A stretch of 17,043 nt of DNA from Thermoplasmata archaeon (GCA_021158865.1 JAGGSX010000067.1:1-17043); one strand, 5' to 3'. Numbered from the stretch's first letter, positions 6,152 through 14,327 are shown. Numbers and translations: made by a program. Notes: generated by a model not told the origin, from the letters alone.

Positions 6152-6180
6152 AAAGTAAATATACTGCCTACGCTTACTTT
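6152..6180. repeat. Inverted repeat over the csp promoter
   Basis: AAAGTAA and TTACTTT are perfect 7-bp complements separated by 15 nt and embrace the csp TATA box. A second small pair (GCCT 6166-6169, AGGC 6186-6189) interleaves with it. This could be an operator or, if transcribed from further upstream, alternative RNA stems. Confidence 0.4.
6156..6163 (+). promoter_or_regulatory. TATA box of the cold-shock gene
   Basis: TAAATATA lies about 36 nt before the csp ATG. It is flanked by an inverted repeat (AAAGTAA at 6152-6158 and TTACTTT at 6174-6180) that overlaps the box and the presumed transcription start region, so a repressor site is possible. Confidence 0.5.
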
Positions 6181-6195
6181 ACATAAGGCGAAAAA

Positions 6196-6384
6196 ATGGA
6201 AGGAATAGTTAAAAAATGGTTAACGTCCTACGGCTTTATTGAAGCCGAAGGAATGGGTAAAGACGTGTTTGTCCATCAATCGGATATAAAATCTGGAAAG
6301 CCACTGAGAGAAGGACAAAAAGTAAAGTTTGATGTAAAGGATGATGCAAGAGGGCCAAAAGCAATAAATGTTGAGATATTATAA
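6196..6384 (+). CDS. Cold-shock-domain protein (CspA family)
   Basis: A 62-residue single cold-shock domain, the usual family length. The RNP1-like segment SYGFIEAEG (residues 11-19) and the RNP2 segment DVFVHQSDI (23-31) are both present, as is the KKW motif at residues 6-8 (KWL in place of the usual KWF). It binds single-stranded RNA or DNA and is expected to act as an RNA chaperone in the cytoplasm. CspA-type proteins are mainly bacterial and scattered in archaea of moderate temperature, so horizontal acquisition is likely. It is transcribed alone, divergently from the Fe-S operon, with its own TATA box. AAGGCG six bases before the ATG is a weak Shine-Dalgarno. Confidence 0.92.
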   Translation: MEGIVKKWLTSYGFIEAEGMGKDVFVHQSDIKSGKPLREGQKVKFDVKDDARGPKAINVEIL

Positions 6385-6455
6385 GTTTCATTTCTTAGAT
6401 GATTTAAAACATGTTGCTTATTGAATAGGTTAAATGGTATGTGGTTGATGATTAT

Positions 6456-6471
6456 TCTATAAATTTATAGA
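6456..6471. repeat. 16-bp palindrome downstream of csp and of the peptidase gene
   Basis: TCTATAAATTTATAGA is a perfect palindrome between the converging csp and C25 peptidase genes. On the minus strand a short T run (TCTTTTTCC, near 6472-6480) lies beside it, so it may be part of a transcription-end region. Confidence 0.35.
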
Positions 6472-6480
6472 GGAAAAAGA

Positions 6481-8460
6481 TTAGCTATATCCTCCTATCA
6501 TCAAGCTTGGGTCTCCAATCAATGCCCATTCTTGGACAGTTTTACAATCTCCCTGAGTGTCTGATTCCACCTTTCCATTCCAATCAATTGGGAATGTATC
6601 TAAATATTCCTGCACAGCAGTTCCCCAGCAATTTCCGAGAACATGTTTTCCCTCTATACCATAAGAATGGAAGAATAATCCCTCAATGTATCCTCCAAAA
6701 CGCTGCACACAATCTGGAATGCCATCCCTATCTTCATCACCAATAGTCCCATATCCTAAGCCTGTGTATCCAAGAGTTGCTATTGCTCCCCCTCCTTTTG
6801 TTCTGGCAAGGCGCCAGCTCCAGCACTCGAAAGTTGGCTGAAATATCCATCTATTTTTGATGAAATCAAAGAAACTTATATTGAACTCGCTATTATGGCA
6901 GCCGCCGACGCTTACAATAGGCAGTTTATTTCCATTTTTGAGCAATTCCATTTGATATGTCATCAATCCATCAATCCAGCTTTTTTCATCTCCAACAGGA
7001 TGGGTTGCCCATACTGTAGGGCTTCCATGCCCATCAAATGCTACAAATCCGAAACCTTGGCTGAAAGTTTTAACAACATTTGTCCATGCAAATCTATATG
7101 CCAATTTTCCAGATTTCCCTCCCGTTAAACTTCCATCAGATGCATACAATTTTGTTGCTGTAAATTGAGATGGCATGTAACTAAATTCGTGGGATGTTGC
7201 ATATTCTCCATCATAAACGCCTGCTGGGTCGCCCGGAAATGTGTCGCCACCCACCAATAACATTCTGTTAAACCATGATGTATCTGCAGGTTGTCCTTCA
7301 TAATCAATTGTCTTTTCAACCATTGTCTTTACTTCATCTTCGCTTCTTGCAGGCCACCTGCCAACATAAACATCAGGATATAAATCCAGAACATCTGTCG
7401 CATTTTGTGTCCACTCAGCAAATTTACCATTGCCATTGCTATCCCATGAAGAAAAGTTTCCATTTGCATCATATATGTCAGCAAAGTATAAATCGCTAAG
7501 ATAACCACTTTCTCCTATTTCACTTGCATTCAAATAATCTTTTAAAGCAGAGTATCTAACTGGCACATACCATAAGCTGTCATCAACTTTATTTGGTCCA
7601 TCATAGCCCCAATTACCAATCCATAAAGATTTTTTACCTCCTACAAGCAGGACATATTTTATTCCATATTGTTCTATTGCATCTTTAATGAAATATTTCA
7701 CTTTTTCAGCTCCATCTCGACCATTATATTGTGATAAAATATCTTCAACGCTTATCAAAATTGTTTTCATTCCATGGCTATTCTTGAAATCAACAAGAGG
7801 CTGGAGAGCATTCTCAAAAGCTTTTGGTGCAATTACTGCAAGGTCATAAACATTTATGCTGTCATTAACAATTTCATGGGCTGGTGGTTCAGCAACTATT
7901 TTAAAATTCATATCTGTTGCATACTCAATTTGATTTTCCGAAGGATAGTATCTTACTGGATGTAATTGAATAACCAAAAAAGTCACATGTTTACCGTCTT
8001 GAAGCCCGCCGCCCCTTGCATAGCTATACCATTCCGCAGGATAAGGTAAATTGCTCTCATATATATTCTCATCAGGCTTGCATTTATATTTATCATGCTT
8101 TGCATTTAACGCAATTGGCTTGTATGCTGGTCGAATTGGCATTGATATATTCATTATTTTTGAATGCATGGACAACATTTCTATATGAAATTTTGTTCCA
8201 AGAGGGAATGTTAAAACTTCTGTTTTTACTGGTAGGACTGGTTCTCCACTATTATATGCAATGCTGTTCAATCCATCAATCTTTATAGAAGCATAGTTTC
8301 CATTATACTCAACAGCAGGCATTGAGAAATGCACTGATAAATCTTTTTCTATATGGCTATACGCCATATCACCAATTTTTTCTTTACCAATTATTCCCGC
8401 TGCACCACTCCCAATTAGCAGAACTACTATAATCACGCCTCCTATTTTTGCCTCATTCAT
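6481..8460 (-). CDS. Secreted C25 (gingipain-type) cysteine peptidase
   Basis: A 659-residue protein started at ATG 8460. A TTG 12 nt upstream is in frame, but GGGGGT lies four bases before the ATG. Residues 8-26 form a hydrophobic signal peptide or anchor. Residues 27-200 resemble the gingipain propeptide-like N-terminal region. The caspase-like catalytic domain follows: His478 in FDGHGSPTVW and Cys521 in SVGGCHNSEF form the expected dyad. Two acidic loops, DSNGNGKFAE (340-349) and DEDRDGIPD (575-583), look like calcium sites. The protein stops right after ALIGDPSLMIGGYS, with no Ig-like domain or C-terminal anchor. It should degrade extracellular proteins, fitting the amino-acid/acyl-CoA energy gene upstream. 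Confidence 0.88.
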   Translation of the reverse strand: MNEAKIGGVIIVVLLIGSGAAGIIGKEKIGDMAYSHIEKDLSVHFSMPAVEYNGNYASIKIDGLNSIAYNSGEPVLPVKTEVLTFPLGTKFHIEMLSMHSKIMNISMPIRPAYKPIALNAKHDKYKCKPDENIYESNLPYPAEWYSYARGGGLQDGKHVTFLVIQLHPVRYYPSENQIEYATDMNFKIVAEPPAHEIVNDSINVYDLAVIAPKAFENALQPLVDFKNSHGMKTILISVEDILSQYNGRDGAEKVKYFIKDAIEQYGIKYVLLVGGKKSLWIGNWGYDGPNKVDDSLWYVPVRYSALKDYLNASEIGESGYLSDLYFADIYDANGNFSSWDSNGNGKFAEWTQNATDVLDLYPDVYVGRWPARSEDEVKTMVEKTIDYEGQPADTSWFNRMLLVGGDTFPGDPAGVYDGEYATSHEFSYMPSQFTATKLYASDGSLTGGKSGKLAYRFAWTNVVKTFSQGFGFVAFDGHGSPTVWATHPVGDEKSWIDGLMTYQMELLKNGNKLPIVSVGGCHNSEFNISFFDFIKNRWIFQPTFECWSWRLARTKGGGAIATLGYTGLGYGTIGDEDRDGIPDCVQRFGGYIEGLFFHSYGIEGKHVLGNCWGTAVQEYLDTFPIDWNGKVESDTQGDCKTVQEWALIGDPSLMIGGYS

Positions 8461-8492
8461 TTTTACCCCCAATTATTAATATTTTATGCAAC

Positions 8493-9503
8493 TTAAATAT
8501 TGTCATTGATGCTTTTTACATCAATGCTTGCTTTCTTCTTTATTTCATCTATTTTTTCTTTCTCATCTGGCAATATTACACGGGGTATGTTCTCAATATG
8601 TCTGGCAACGGTATAGGTATCAGGTCTTACAGAGATGAGAGGCAATTCTTCTCTATCTGCTTTTGCAAGTATATTTGAAGATGGTATTATATTATTTGTT
8701 AAAATTATTGCCGATGTATTCTCATCTATGCATGCTGTTATGACATCACTTCTATCTCCTCCAGTTATTATCAGTTTATTTTTTTTCTTGAAGTCAGGAT
8801 GTCTTTTTATTTCTGATGATGATAGTGCTGCAATAAAAATATTCTCTATATACTTATTGATGCCATCTTCACCAGCAACAATTTTTCCAGATAATTTTTC
8901 GACAACATAGCTAACTTTCATGAATTTTAATTTCTTTATTTCGGGTATGTATCCAAATATATTAATTCCAATATCATCAGCTTTTTCTTTTGCTATTTCA
9001 AATTCTTCTTTTTTTGCTTTATTTAAAATCACTCCAGCAACATTTTTTATAGAATTTAGATAGTGCATTTTATCAAGTATCTCATATTTATCTCCTGAAA
9101 TTATAAATATTAAAGGAGCATTAAATTTTGATGAAATTGTTATTGAATCAAATCCAATTGAAGAACCCTTCCAAACATTTTCTCCTCCTTCAAATATGAA
9201 AAATTCTTTTCCTTTTGATAATTTTTTATATCTATCTTCCATTTCTTTCTGAATATCTTCATAATAATGAATTATTTTTGAATGCATCATTCCAAATGAC
9301 ATTTCTTCCATTGGCTCATCAATGTTGAATAATTGTTTGAATAGAAGAGCATCATAATCTCCCAATTTTTTATTTTTATATATTGGATTATCTCCAAATG
9401 GCTTCATATAACCCAATTTTTTATTTATATTAAGCCCTATTGATATGCCAGCTGTAGATTTTCCTTCCCCTTCCGACAGAGAAGCAATAAATATTTTTTT
9501 CAT
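8493..9503 (-). CDS. BioD-like P-loop and DRTGG domain protein (stand-alone PtaN-type regulatory protein)
   Basis: A 336-residue two-domain protein. Residues 1-215 are a dethiobiotin-synthetase-like P-loop domain with SEGEGKST (residues 10-17) and FEGGENVW (104-111). Residues 236-330 are a DRTGG domain with ITGGDRSDV (246-254) and the conserved PDTYTVARHI (294-303). The same domain pair forms the N-terminal regulatory part of long bacterial phosphotransacetylases, but no Pta catalytic domain follows. It overlaps the ADP-forming acyl-CoA synthetase gene as ATGA, so the two are translationally coupled. A role in sensing a nucleotide or metabolite for that enzyme is inferred. Downstream, the peptidase gene starts 33 nt later and may be cotranscribed. 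Confidence 0.82.
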   Translation of the reverse strand: MKKIFIASLSEGEGKSTAGISIGLNINKKLGYMKPFGDNPIYKNKKLGDYDALLFKQLFNIDEPMEEMSFGMMHSKIIHYYEDIQKEMEDRYKKLSKGKEFFIFEGGENVWKGSSIGFDSITISSKFNAPLIFIISGDKYEILDKMHYLNSIKNVAGVILNKAKKEEFEIAKEKADDIGINIFGYIPEIKKLKFMKVSYVVEKLSGKIVAGEDGINKYIENIFIAALSSSEIKRHPDFKKKNKLIITGGDRSDVITACIDENTSAIILTNNIIPSSNILAKADREELPLISVRPDTYTVARHIENIPRVILPDEKEKIDEIKKKASIDVKSINDNI

Positions 9504-11593
9504 TTTTCCACCTTTATAACCATTCTTGCATCTATAACTTTTGCTCCATTTTCATATACAACAAGTGGATTTATATCTAACTCATTTATTTCTTTAAATT
9601 TGTCAACAAGCATGCCCACCCTGTAAATCGCATCTATAATGGCGTTTATATCTTTTCTTCCTTCCCCTCTTATACCAGCCAGTATTGGATATGAATTTAT
9701 TTCTCTTATCATTCTCCCAATCTCTTTTTTTGAAACAGGAGCAATTCTAAATGAAACATCCTTCATGACTTCTACATATATGCCGCCGAGCCCAAACATA
9801 ACCACTTTACCAAAGGATGGGTCTGTAGTTGCTCCAACTATTGTTTCAGTTCCCTTTGGAACCATTTTTGTAACTTCTATGCCTCTAATTCTTGCTTTAG
9901 GGACATTTGTCTTGCAGTTTCTCATAATAGCTTCATAAGCTTCTATAACCTCTCTTTTATTTTCCAAATCGAGGGCGACGCCGCCGACATCCGTCTTGTG
10001 AATTATATCTTCGGAAACAATTTTCATTGCGACAGGATAACCAATTTTTTCTGCATATTCTACAGCTTCTTCTATATGTCTTGCAAGATAGAAAGGAGGA
10101 ACACCCAAGCCAGCTATTTTCAATATTTCTTTTGCTTCATTGTTAAGCAATCTGCTTCTCCCTTCTTCCAAAGCAGAATTTATTATGGCTTCTATCTTTT
10201 CTTCATCCATTTTGATTTGCTGTATGCTTTCTTCCTCTCTTCTTTCATTAACTTTATACAATGCATACATGGAGGAAACAGCATCTTCAACATCACTGAA
10301 TGCAGGTATTTTATTTTTTTTCAATGCACTTATTATACCACTTGCTCCTTCTCCTCCAAATATTACATAAAGAGCTGGCTTTTTCCCTTCATATTTTTTA
10401 TGGACTTTTATTAATGTATTTTTTAATTCCTCCAGCTCAGCATCACCCCGCTCGCAATATAATGCAATTATTGAATGAATGCTTTCTTCTTCAAAAGCCC
10501 TTTCTAAAGCAACTTCATATTCTTTTGAGCCTGCCTGCCCTGTAATATCAACAGGATTTTTATAAGAACCAAATTCTGGCATAACATCTTTGAATGTCCT
10601 TTTTAGCACTTCCATATCATCATACAGCTTTAGTCCATATTTCTCGCAGGCATCAGCAGTCACAACACCCAGCCCGCCGCCGTTTGTTATTATAACAACA
10701 TTCCTTCCCTTCGGTTCTGGAGAGGATGCAATTGTGGTCACCCAATTAAGTCCATCTTCGAGACTATATGCCCTCAATATTCCTGCCTGTCTGAATGCTG
10801 CATCGAAAATTGCATCCATGCCTGCAAGCGAGCCTGTATGGGAAGAAACTGCTCTTGCCCCCGCCCTACTTCTTCCAGCTTTTAAGGCAATTATTTTCTT
10901 TTCTTCTGGCTTATTTTTTATGATTTGCAGGAATTCCCTTCCATTTTCAAGTCCTTCAATATATAGAAATATTACTTTTGTTATATCATCATTGAAAAGA
11001 TAGGAAAGAATTTCAACTTCTGTCAAATCTGCTTTATTTCCTATAGATATTATTGATGACAATCCCATGTTATCTTCGACTGCCCTTCCAATCATTGCTA
11101 TACCCAAAGCACCAGATTGAGATATAACCCCAATATTGCCCTTCTTTACATTTGCGGGACCAAAAGTTGCATTTATTGGAGCTTTTGCTGAATATATTCC
11201 AAAAACATTTGGACCAAGGATACGCATTCCATATTTTTTGGCAACTTCAACCATCTTTTGTTCTCCTTTAATATTTCCAACTTCTGAAAAACCTGAGGTT
11301 ATAACTATTGCAAATTTAGCTCCATTTCTTGCTGCTTTTGAAATTGCATCTATTGCAAATTTAGCTGGGATAACTATTATGGCAATATCTATGTCATCAT
11401 TTATCTCTTCAATACTTTTATATACTCTTAAACCAAAAATCTCTCCTCCTTTTGGATTTACAGGATATATTTTTCCTTTATAGCCAGATGAAATTATATT
11501 TCTAACAATTATGTTTCCAATCTTGCCTTCATGATGGGAAGCTCCTATAATTGCGACACTTTTTGGATTGAATAACGGCTCAAGAGGATGCAC
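9500..11593 (-). CDS. acd: ADP-forming acyl-CoA (acetyl-CoA) synthetase, fused alpha-beta
   Basis: A 697-residue protein that converts acyl-CoA plus ADP and phosphate to the free acid, ATP and CoA, the substrate-level ATP step of peptide and sugar fermentation in archaea. From the GTG start: CoA-binding Rossmann domain (about 8-130, PKSVAIIGAS), succinyl-CoA-ligase-like domains (about 150-450) with phosphohistidine His252 in SSHTGSLAG, and a C-terminal ATP-grasp domain (about 465-697) containing His532 in HKTDVGGV. Alpha and beta parts are fused, as in many non-Thermococcales archaea. GTG 11593 is preferred over TTG 11605 because the TATA box at 11611-11618 would start transcription near 11590, giving a leaderless message, and TTG lies too close to it. 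Acyl chain preference cannot be read from the sequence. Confidence 0.9.
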   Translation of the reverse strand: MHPLEPLFNPKSVAIIGASHHEGKIGNIIVRNIISSGYKGKIYPVNPKGGEIFGLRVYKSIEEINDDIDIAIIVIPAKFAIDAISKAARNGAKFAIVITSGFSEVGNIKGEQKMVEVAKKYGMRILGPNVFGIYSAKAPINATFGPANVKKGNIGVISQSGALGIAMIGRAVEDNMGLSSIISIGNKADLTEVEILSYLFNDDITKVIFLYIEGLENGREFLQIIKNKPEEKKIIALKAGRSRAGARAVSSHTGSLAGMDAIFDAAFRQAGILRAYSLEDGLNWVTTIASSPEPKGRNVVIITNGGGLGVVTADACEKYGLKLYDDMEVLKRTFKDVMPEFGSYKNPVDITGQAGSKEYEVALERAFEEESIHSIIALYCERGDAELEELKNTLIKVHKKYEGKKPALYVIFGGEGASGIISALKKNKIPAFSDVEDAVSSMYALYKVNERREEESIQQIKMDEEKIEAIINSALEEGRSRLLNNEAKEILKIAGLGVPPFYLARHIEEAVEYAEKIGYPVAMKIVSEDIIHKTDVGGVALDLENKREVIEAYEAIMRNCKTNVPKARIRGIEVTKMVPKGTETIVGATTDPSFGKVVMFGLGGIYVEVMKDVSFRIAPVSKKEIGRMIREINSYPILAGIRGEGRKDINAIIDAIYRVGMLVDKFKEINELDINPLVVYENGAKVIDARMVIKVEK

Positions 11594-11610
11594 AATGTTA
11601 TACAAAATGC

Positions 11611-11618
11611 ATTATAAA
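11611..11618 (-). promoter_or_regulatory. TATA box of acd
   Basis: The minus strand reads TTTATAAT about 22 nt before GTG 11593. This supports a leaderless start and is the probable promoter for acd, the DRTGG gene and possibly the peptidase gene. Confidence 0.6.
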
Positions 11619-11634
11619 TCTTTATGGACAAATA

Positions 11635-11644
11635 ATTTAATTTA
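11635..11644 (+). promoter_or_regulatory. TATA-like box of the GT-C gene
   Basis: ATTTAATTTA is centred about 22 nt before the ATG at 11661, a distance typical of leaderless archaeal messages. It is divergent from the acd promoter in a short intergenic gap. Confidence 0.45.
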
Positions 11645-11660
11645 AAAAATATTTCCCAGT

Positions 11661-12791
11661 ATGAAAAAAATCTTGCTTGCAGGCATAATAACCCTATCAA
11701 TTTTAATTTTTATGGATGTAACATTCATTGACAAGGATATAAACGATAATCCAGCTACAGACCATACAGATAATGCATTATACATAGAAAGAGCAAAAAC
11801 AATAATTGACGGAAAACTATTGTATAAAGATATCATCACCAGAACGCCGCCCCTTATAAATTATTTACTCGTCCCCCCAGTTTATTTTGGTGGCTCACCA
11901 TTAGCATTTGAAATATATTTCTCTTTTTTTATTCTTCTTACAACGCTGGCAATATACCATTTTCTTGCCATATTAAATAAAAAACTTGCTTATATGTCAG
12001 CCATTTCCTTCTTTTTTATTCCAACAACATTGGCTACACCAACATTCTGCAGGCAGGATGAAAGCATAGTTGTTTTTTTCTTTATTTTACCTCTTCTCAT
12101 TTTATATTCTTCTGGAAAAAAATATGCATATTCTTTAATTTCTTCTATAGGTGTATGGATAAAAATGCATTCAATTTTCATGATTCCCCCTTTTTTAATA
12201 AAGCAAAGAGGAAAAGAATTGATGAAGCATATCTCATTAATGGCAGGTATATCTATTATTGTAACCATACCATTTCTTTTATTGGCTTTTAATGAATTCA
12301 CATGGTATCTAAAATTTTATCTACTTGGCGAAGGCGATGCTTTGGAAGGAATAAGTGTGTGGCGGCTACTTGCTGCAAATGGAATAAAAATCCCTTCAAT
12401 TCTTTTAATTTCTTTTATGATTGGTGTGATTATAGCCATATATATAAAATTCTACAAGAAATCATTATGGAAAATTGTTTTGTTGAGCATCATTGCATAT
12501 TTTATTCTATATCCAAAAATACATTATGAATATTTTTTGATGCTTTTTTCAATTGCAGTTCCATATTTCATTGAAAGCAGGAAGAAAATCTCATTAATTT
12601 ATGCAATCTCGGTTTTAACGAGTATAACATTGCTCATAGAACAACGCTACCTTGACTGGAAAGTTACAAACTATGCTTACTGGTTTTTTATTCCGCTGGC
12701 AATTGCATGCATGTTGGCTGTGGATGCAATTTTAATTTATTTTTTTCATGATATCTCAAAAGATAGCTGGATAGATAAATTCGAAAAATAG
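11661..12791 (+). CDS. GT-C-type integral membrane glycosyltransferase
   Basis: A 376-residue protein with about nine or ten hydrophobic segments. After the first membrane helix (residues 5-20) comes a large outward loop with paired acidic residues, PATDHTDNALYIERA (31-45; Asp34 and Asp37), then GKLLYKDIITRTPPLINYL. This layout is typical of GT-C enzymes (GT39/GT87-like), which use a lipid-linked sugar such as dolichyl-phosphate mannose on the outer face of the membrane. The exact donor and acceptor are unknown. The last helix is followed by a short charged tail. It has its own TATA-like box and no leader, and the next gene starts 25 nt downstream. Confidence 0.7.
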   Translation: MKKILLAGIITLSILIFMDVTFIDKDINDNPATDHTDNALYIERAKTIIDGKLLYKDIITRTPPLINYLLVPPVYFGGSPLAFEIYFSFFILLTTLAIYHFLAILNKKLAYMSAISFFFIPTTLATPTFCRQDESIVVFFFILPLLILYSSGKKYAYSLISSIGVWIKMHSIFMIPPFLIKQRGKELMKHISLMAGISIIVTIPFLLLAFNEFTWYLKFYLLGEGDALEGISVWRLLAANGIKIPSILLISFMIGVIIAIYIKFYKKSLWKIVLLSIIAYFILYPKIHYEYFLMLFSIAVPYFIESRKKISLIYAISVLTSITLLIEQRYLDWKVTNYAYWFFIPLAIACMLAVDAILIYFFHDISKDSWIDKFEK

Positions 12792-12816
12792 AAAAAGGAA
12801 GAAATGTTGTTTCTTA

Positions 12817-13386
12817 ATGCTTGGGAATCAGATAATAAACTTCTTCAACAGCTTTGGTTTGGAAGGGATGCTATTGTCGATATTCTTTATATTTGCTATA
12901 GATAGCACTCTTTTTCCAATGTTGCCAGAATTTTTTCTTTTGGTTATATATTCAGCTCATCCAACTTTTGAATGGGGAATAATTTTAATTTTGATTTCAT
13001 TGCTTGCAATTTTTTTTGGAAATACTCTCCTTTACATTATTGTAAAAAAATTTGGCATGCCTTCATTTATTGCAAAATTGATGAAAAAATATAGCGGAAT
13101 AATGGTTGCAGAAGATGAAAAAATGTTACTTATAAACAGAATTGCACCTGTTTTACCTTATACGGGAGCATTTATAGCAATTAATAAATGGAATTATAAA
13201 AAATCTATTTTATACATACTTGTAGGCGGGTTAGCAAAATTTTCTGTTTTAATTGCTTTATCAAGCTTTTTTTACAGCCTTTTTAAAAGAGGAATAGCTC
13301 AGAGAGCAACCTATATTCTCATTTTAATCACAATAATTTCGGGCATAATTTTATCATATATAAGAAAGAAGAAAATGGAAAAATAA
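12817..13386 (+). CDS. DedA/VTT-like small membrane protein
   Basis: A 189-residue membrane protein with hydrophobic stretches near residues 17-46, 53-76, 129-153 and 163-184. The re-entrant-like segment DSTLFPMLPEFFLL (29-42) and the later NRIAPVLPYTGAFIA (107-121) with its Arg and Pro residues resemble the SNARE-associated/VTT (DedA) architecture, members of which scramble or flip lipid carriers. The match is by pattern only and is weaker than for other genes here. The ATG at 12817 is the only sensible start; AGGAAG upstream is too far for an ideal Shine-Dalgarno. It is probably cotranscribed with the GT-C gene. It converges with mevalonate kinase, with a single base between the stop codons. 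Confidence 0.55.
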   Translation: MLGNQIINFFNSFGLEGMLLSIFFIFAIDSTLFPMLPEFFLLVIYSAHPTFEWGIILILISLLAIFFGNTLLYIIVKKFGMPSFIAKLMKKYSGIMVAEDEKMLLINRIAPVLPYTGAFIAINKWNYKKSILYILVGGLAKFSVLIALSSFFYSLFKRGIAQRATYILILITIISGIILSYIRKKKMEK

Positions 13387-13387
13387 T

Positions 13388-14308
13388 TCATATTCCTATT
13401 TTTGTTCTAAGTGCATAAAATCCTTCTTTTTCTATGGCTTTTGCAACTTTTTCCTGTAATTCAACACCAGGTGTTAAAGCAACCATATATCCCCCCAAAC
13501 CACCGCCTGTAAGTTTTGCTCCATAAGCACCATTTTTTAATGCAATGTTGACCAAAAAATCAAGTTCTGGAGAAGAAACTTCTATTGCCTGCAGTAATTC
13601 ATGATTTTTATTCATCAATTCACCGACTTTCTTCAAATCCATTTTTATTAGTTGCTCCTTTGCCTCATTAACAAGATGGCGGGCTTCATTAAATATCCCA
13701 TCATATTTATCCTTATATGCTTCTCTTCTTTCTCTAACTCCTTCAACAGCTTTTTTTGTATTTGCTACCTTGCCTGTATCCCCCATAACAATTTCAACCG
13801 GCTTTTTTAAAACAATTCTCTCCATTTTTTTACCTTTTTCATACCATACAAGTCCTCCAAAAGTTGCGCATGTGTTATCTATGCCAGAAGGGTTTCCATG
13901 GTATGCCTTCTCCCCTTCATAAGCAAAATTGTTTATCTCTTCATTGCTGAAATGCATTCCGAACTCATCTGATATTGCTCGAGCTATTGCTGCACAGCTG
14001 GCGGCGCTGGCGCCGACGCCGCTCGCAGCCCTTAGGCTGCCATGCAACCATATTTCTATGCATTCATCTATGCCCATTGCATTTTTTATTCTCTTTATAG
14101 ATTCTCTCTGTTGCTCAGCCTTTTCTTTTTTATATCCTGGCGTTTCTTCTCTTTCATCATGAATTATGTCTTTTGCATCTTTTCCATTACATTTTTTTAC
14201 CTCAGCAATGGTTTTTTTATCTATTGCAGAAGCTATGGCTGGAATTCCATATACAACAAAATGCTCATTGAATAGTATAACCTTCCCATATCCGTAACCA
14301 GTTCCCAT
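13388..14308 (-). CDS. mvk: Mevalonate kinase
   Basis: A 306-residue GHMP kinase that phosphorylates mevalonate at the 5 position, an early step of isoprenoid synthesis for archaeal lipids. The N-terminal motif GKVILFNEHFVVYG (residues 8-21) corresponds to the usual GKVILFGEHAVVYG, with Asn and Phe replacing Gly and Ala. The ATP loop is AASGVGASAAS (94-104), the catalytic Asp is Asp144 in PSGIDN, and motif 3 is KLTGGGLGG (265-273). Length is normal. ATG 14308 sits 23 nt from a TATA box centre, so the message is probably leaderless. With the UbiD-type gene in this window it would fit the archaeal mevalonate branch rather than the mevalonate-3-kinase route of Thermoplasma. Confidence 0.93.
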   Translation of the reverse strand: MGTGYGYGKVILFNEHFVVYGIPAIASAIDKKTIAEVKKCNGKDAKDIIHDEREETPGYKKEKAEQQRESIKRIKNAMGIDECIEIWLHGSLRAASGVGASAASCAAIARAISDEFGMHFSNEEINNFAYEGEKAYHGNPSGIDNTCATFGGLVWYEKGKKMERIVLKKPVEIVMGDTGKVANTKKAVEGVRERREAYKDKYDGIFNEARHLVNEAKEQLIKMDLKKVGELMNKNHELLQAIEVSSPELDFLVNIALKNGAYGAKLTGGGLGGYMVALTPGVELQEKVAKAIEKEGFYALRTKIGI

Positions 14309-14327
14309 GCAATGAAAATTGCCATGA

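Noticed and set aside
7125..7319. A 64-residue minus-strand ORF inside the peptidase gene
   Set aside because: It is a shifted frame of the intact peptidase reading, whose catalytic residues lie on both sides.
9639..10545. Several plus-strand ORFs of 76-138 codons opposite acd
   Set aside because: Antisense shadows of a well-conserved enzyme, with low-complexity products and no promoter or ribosome-binding site.
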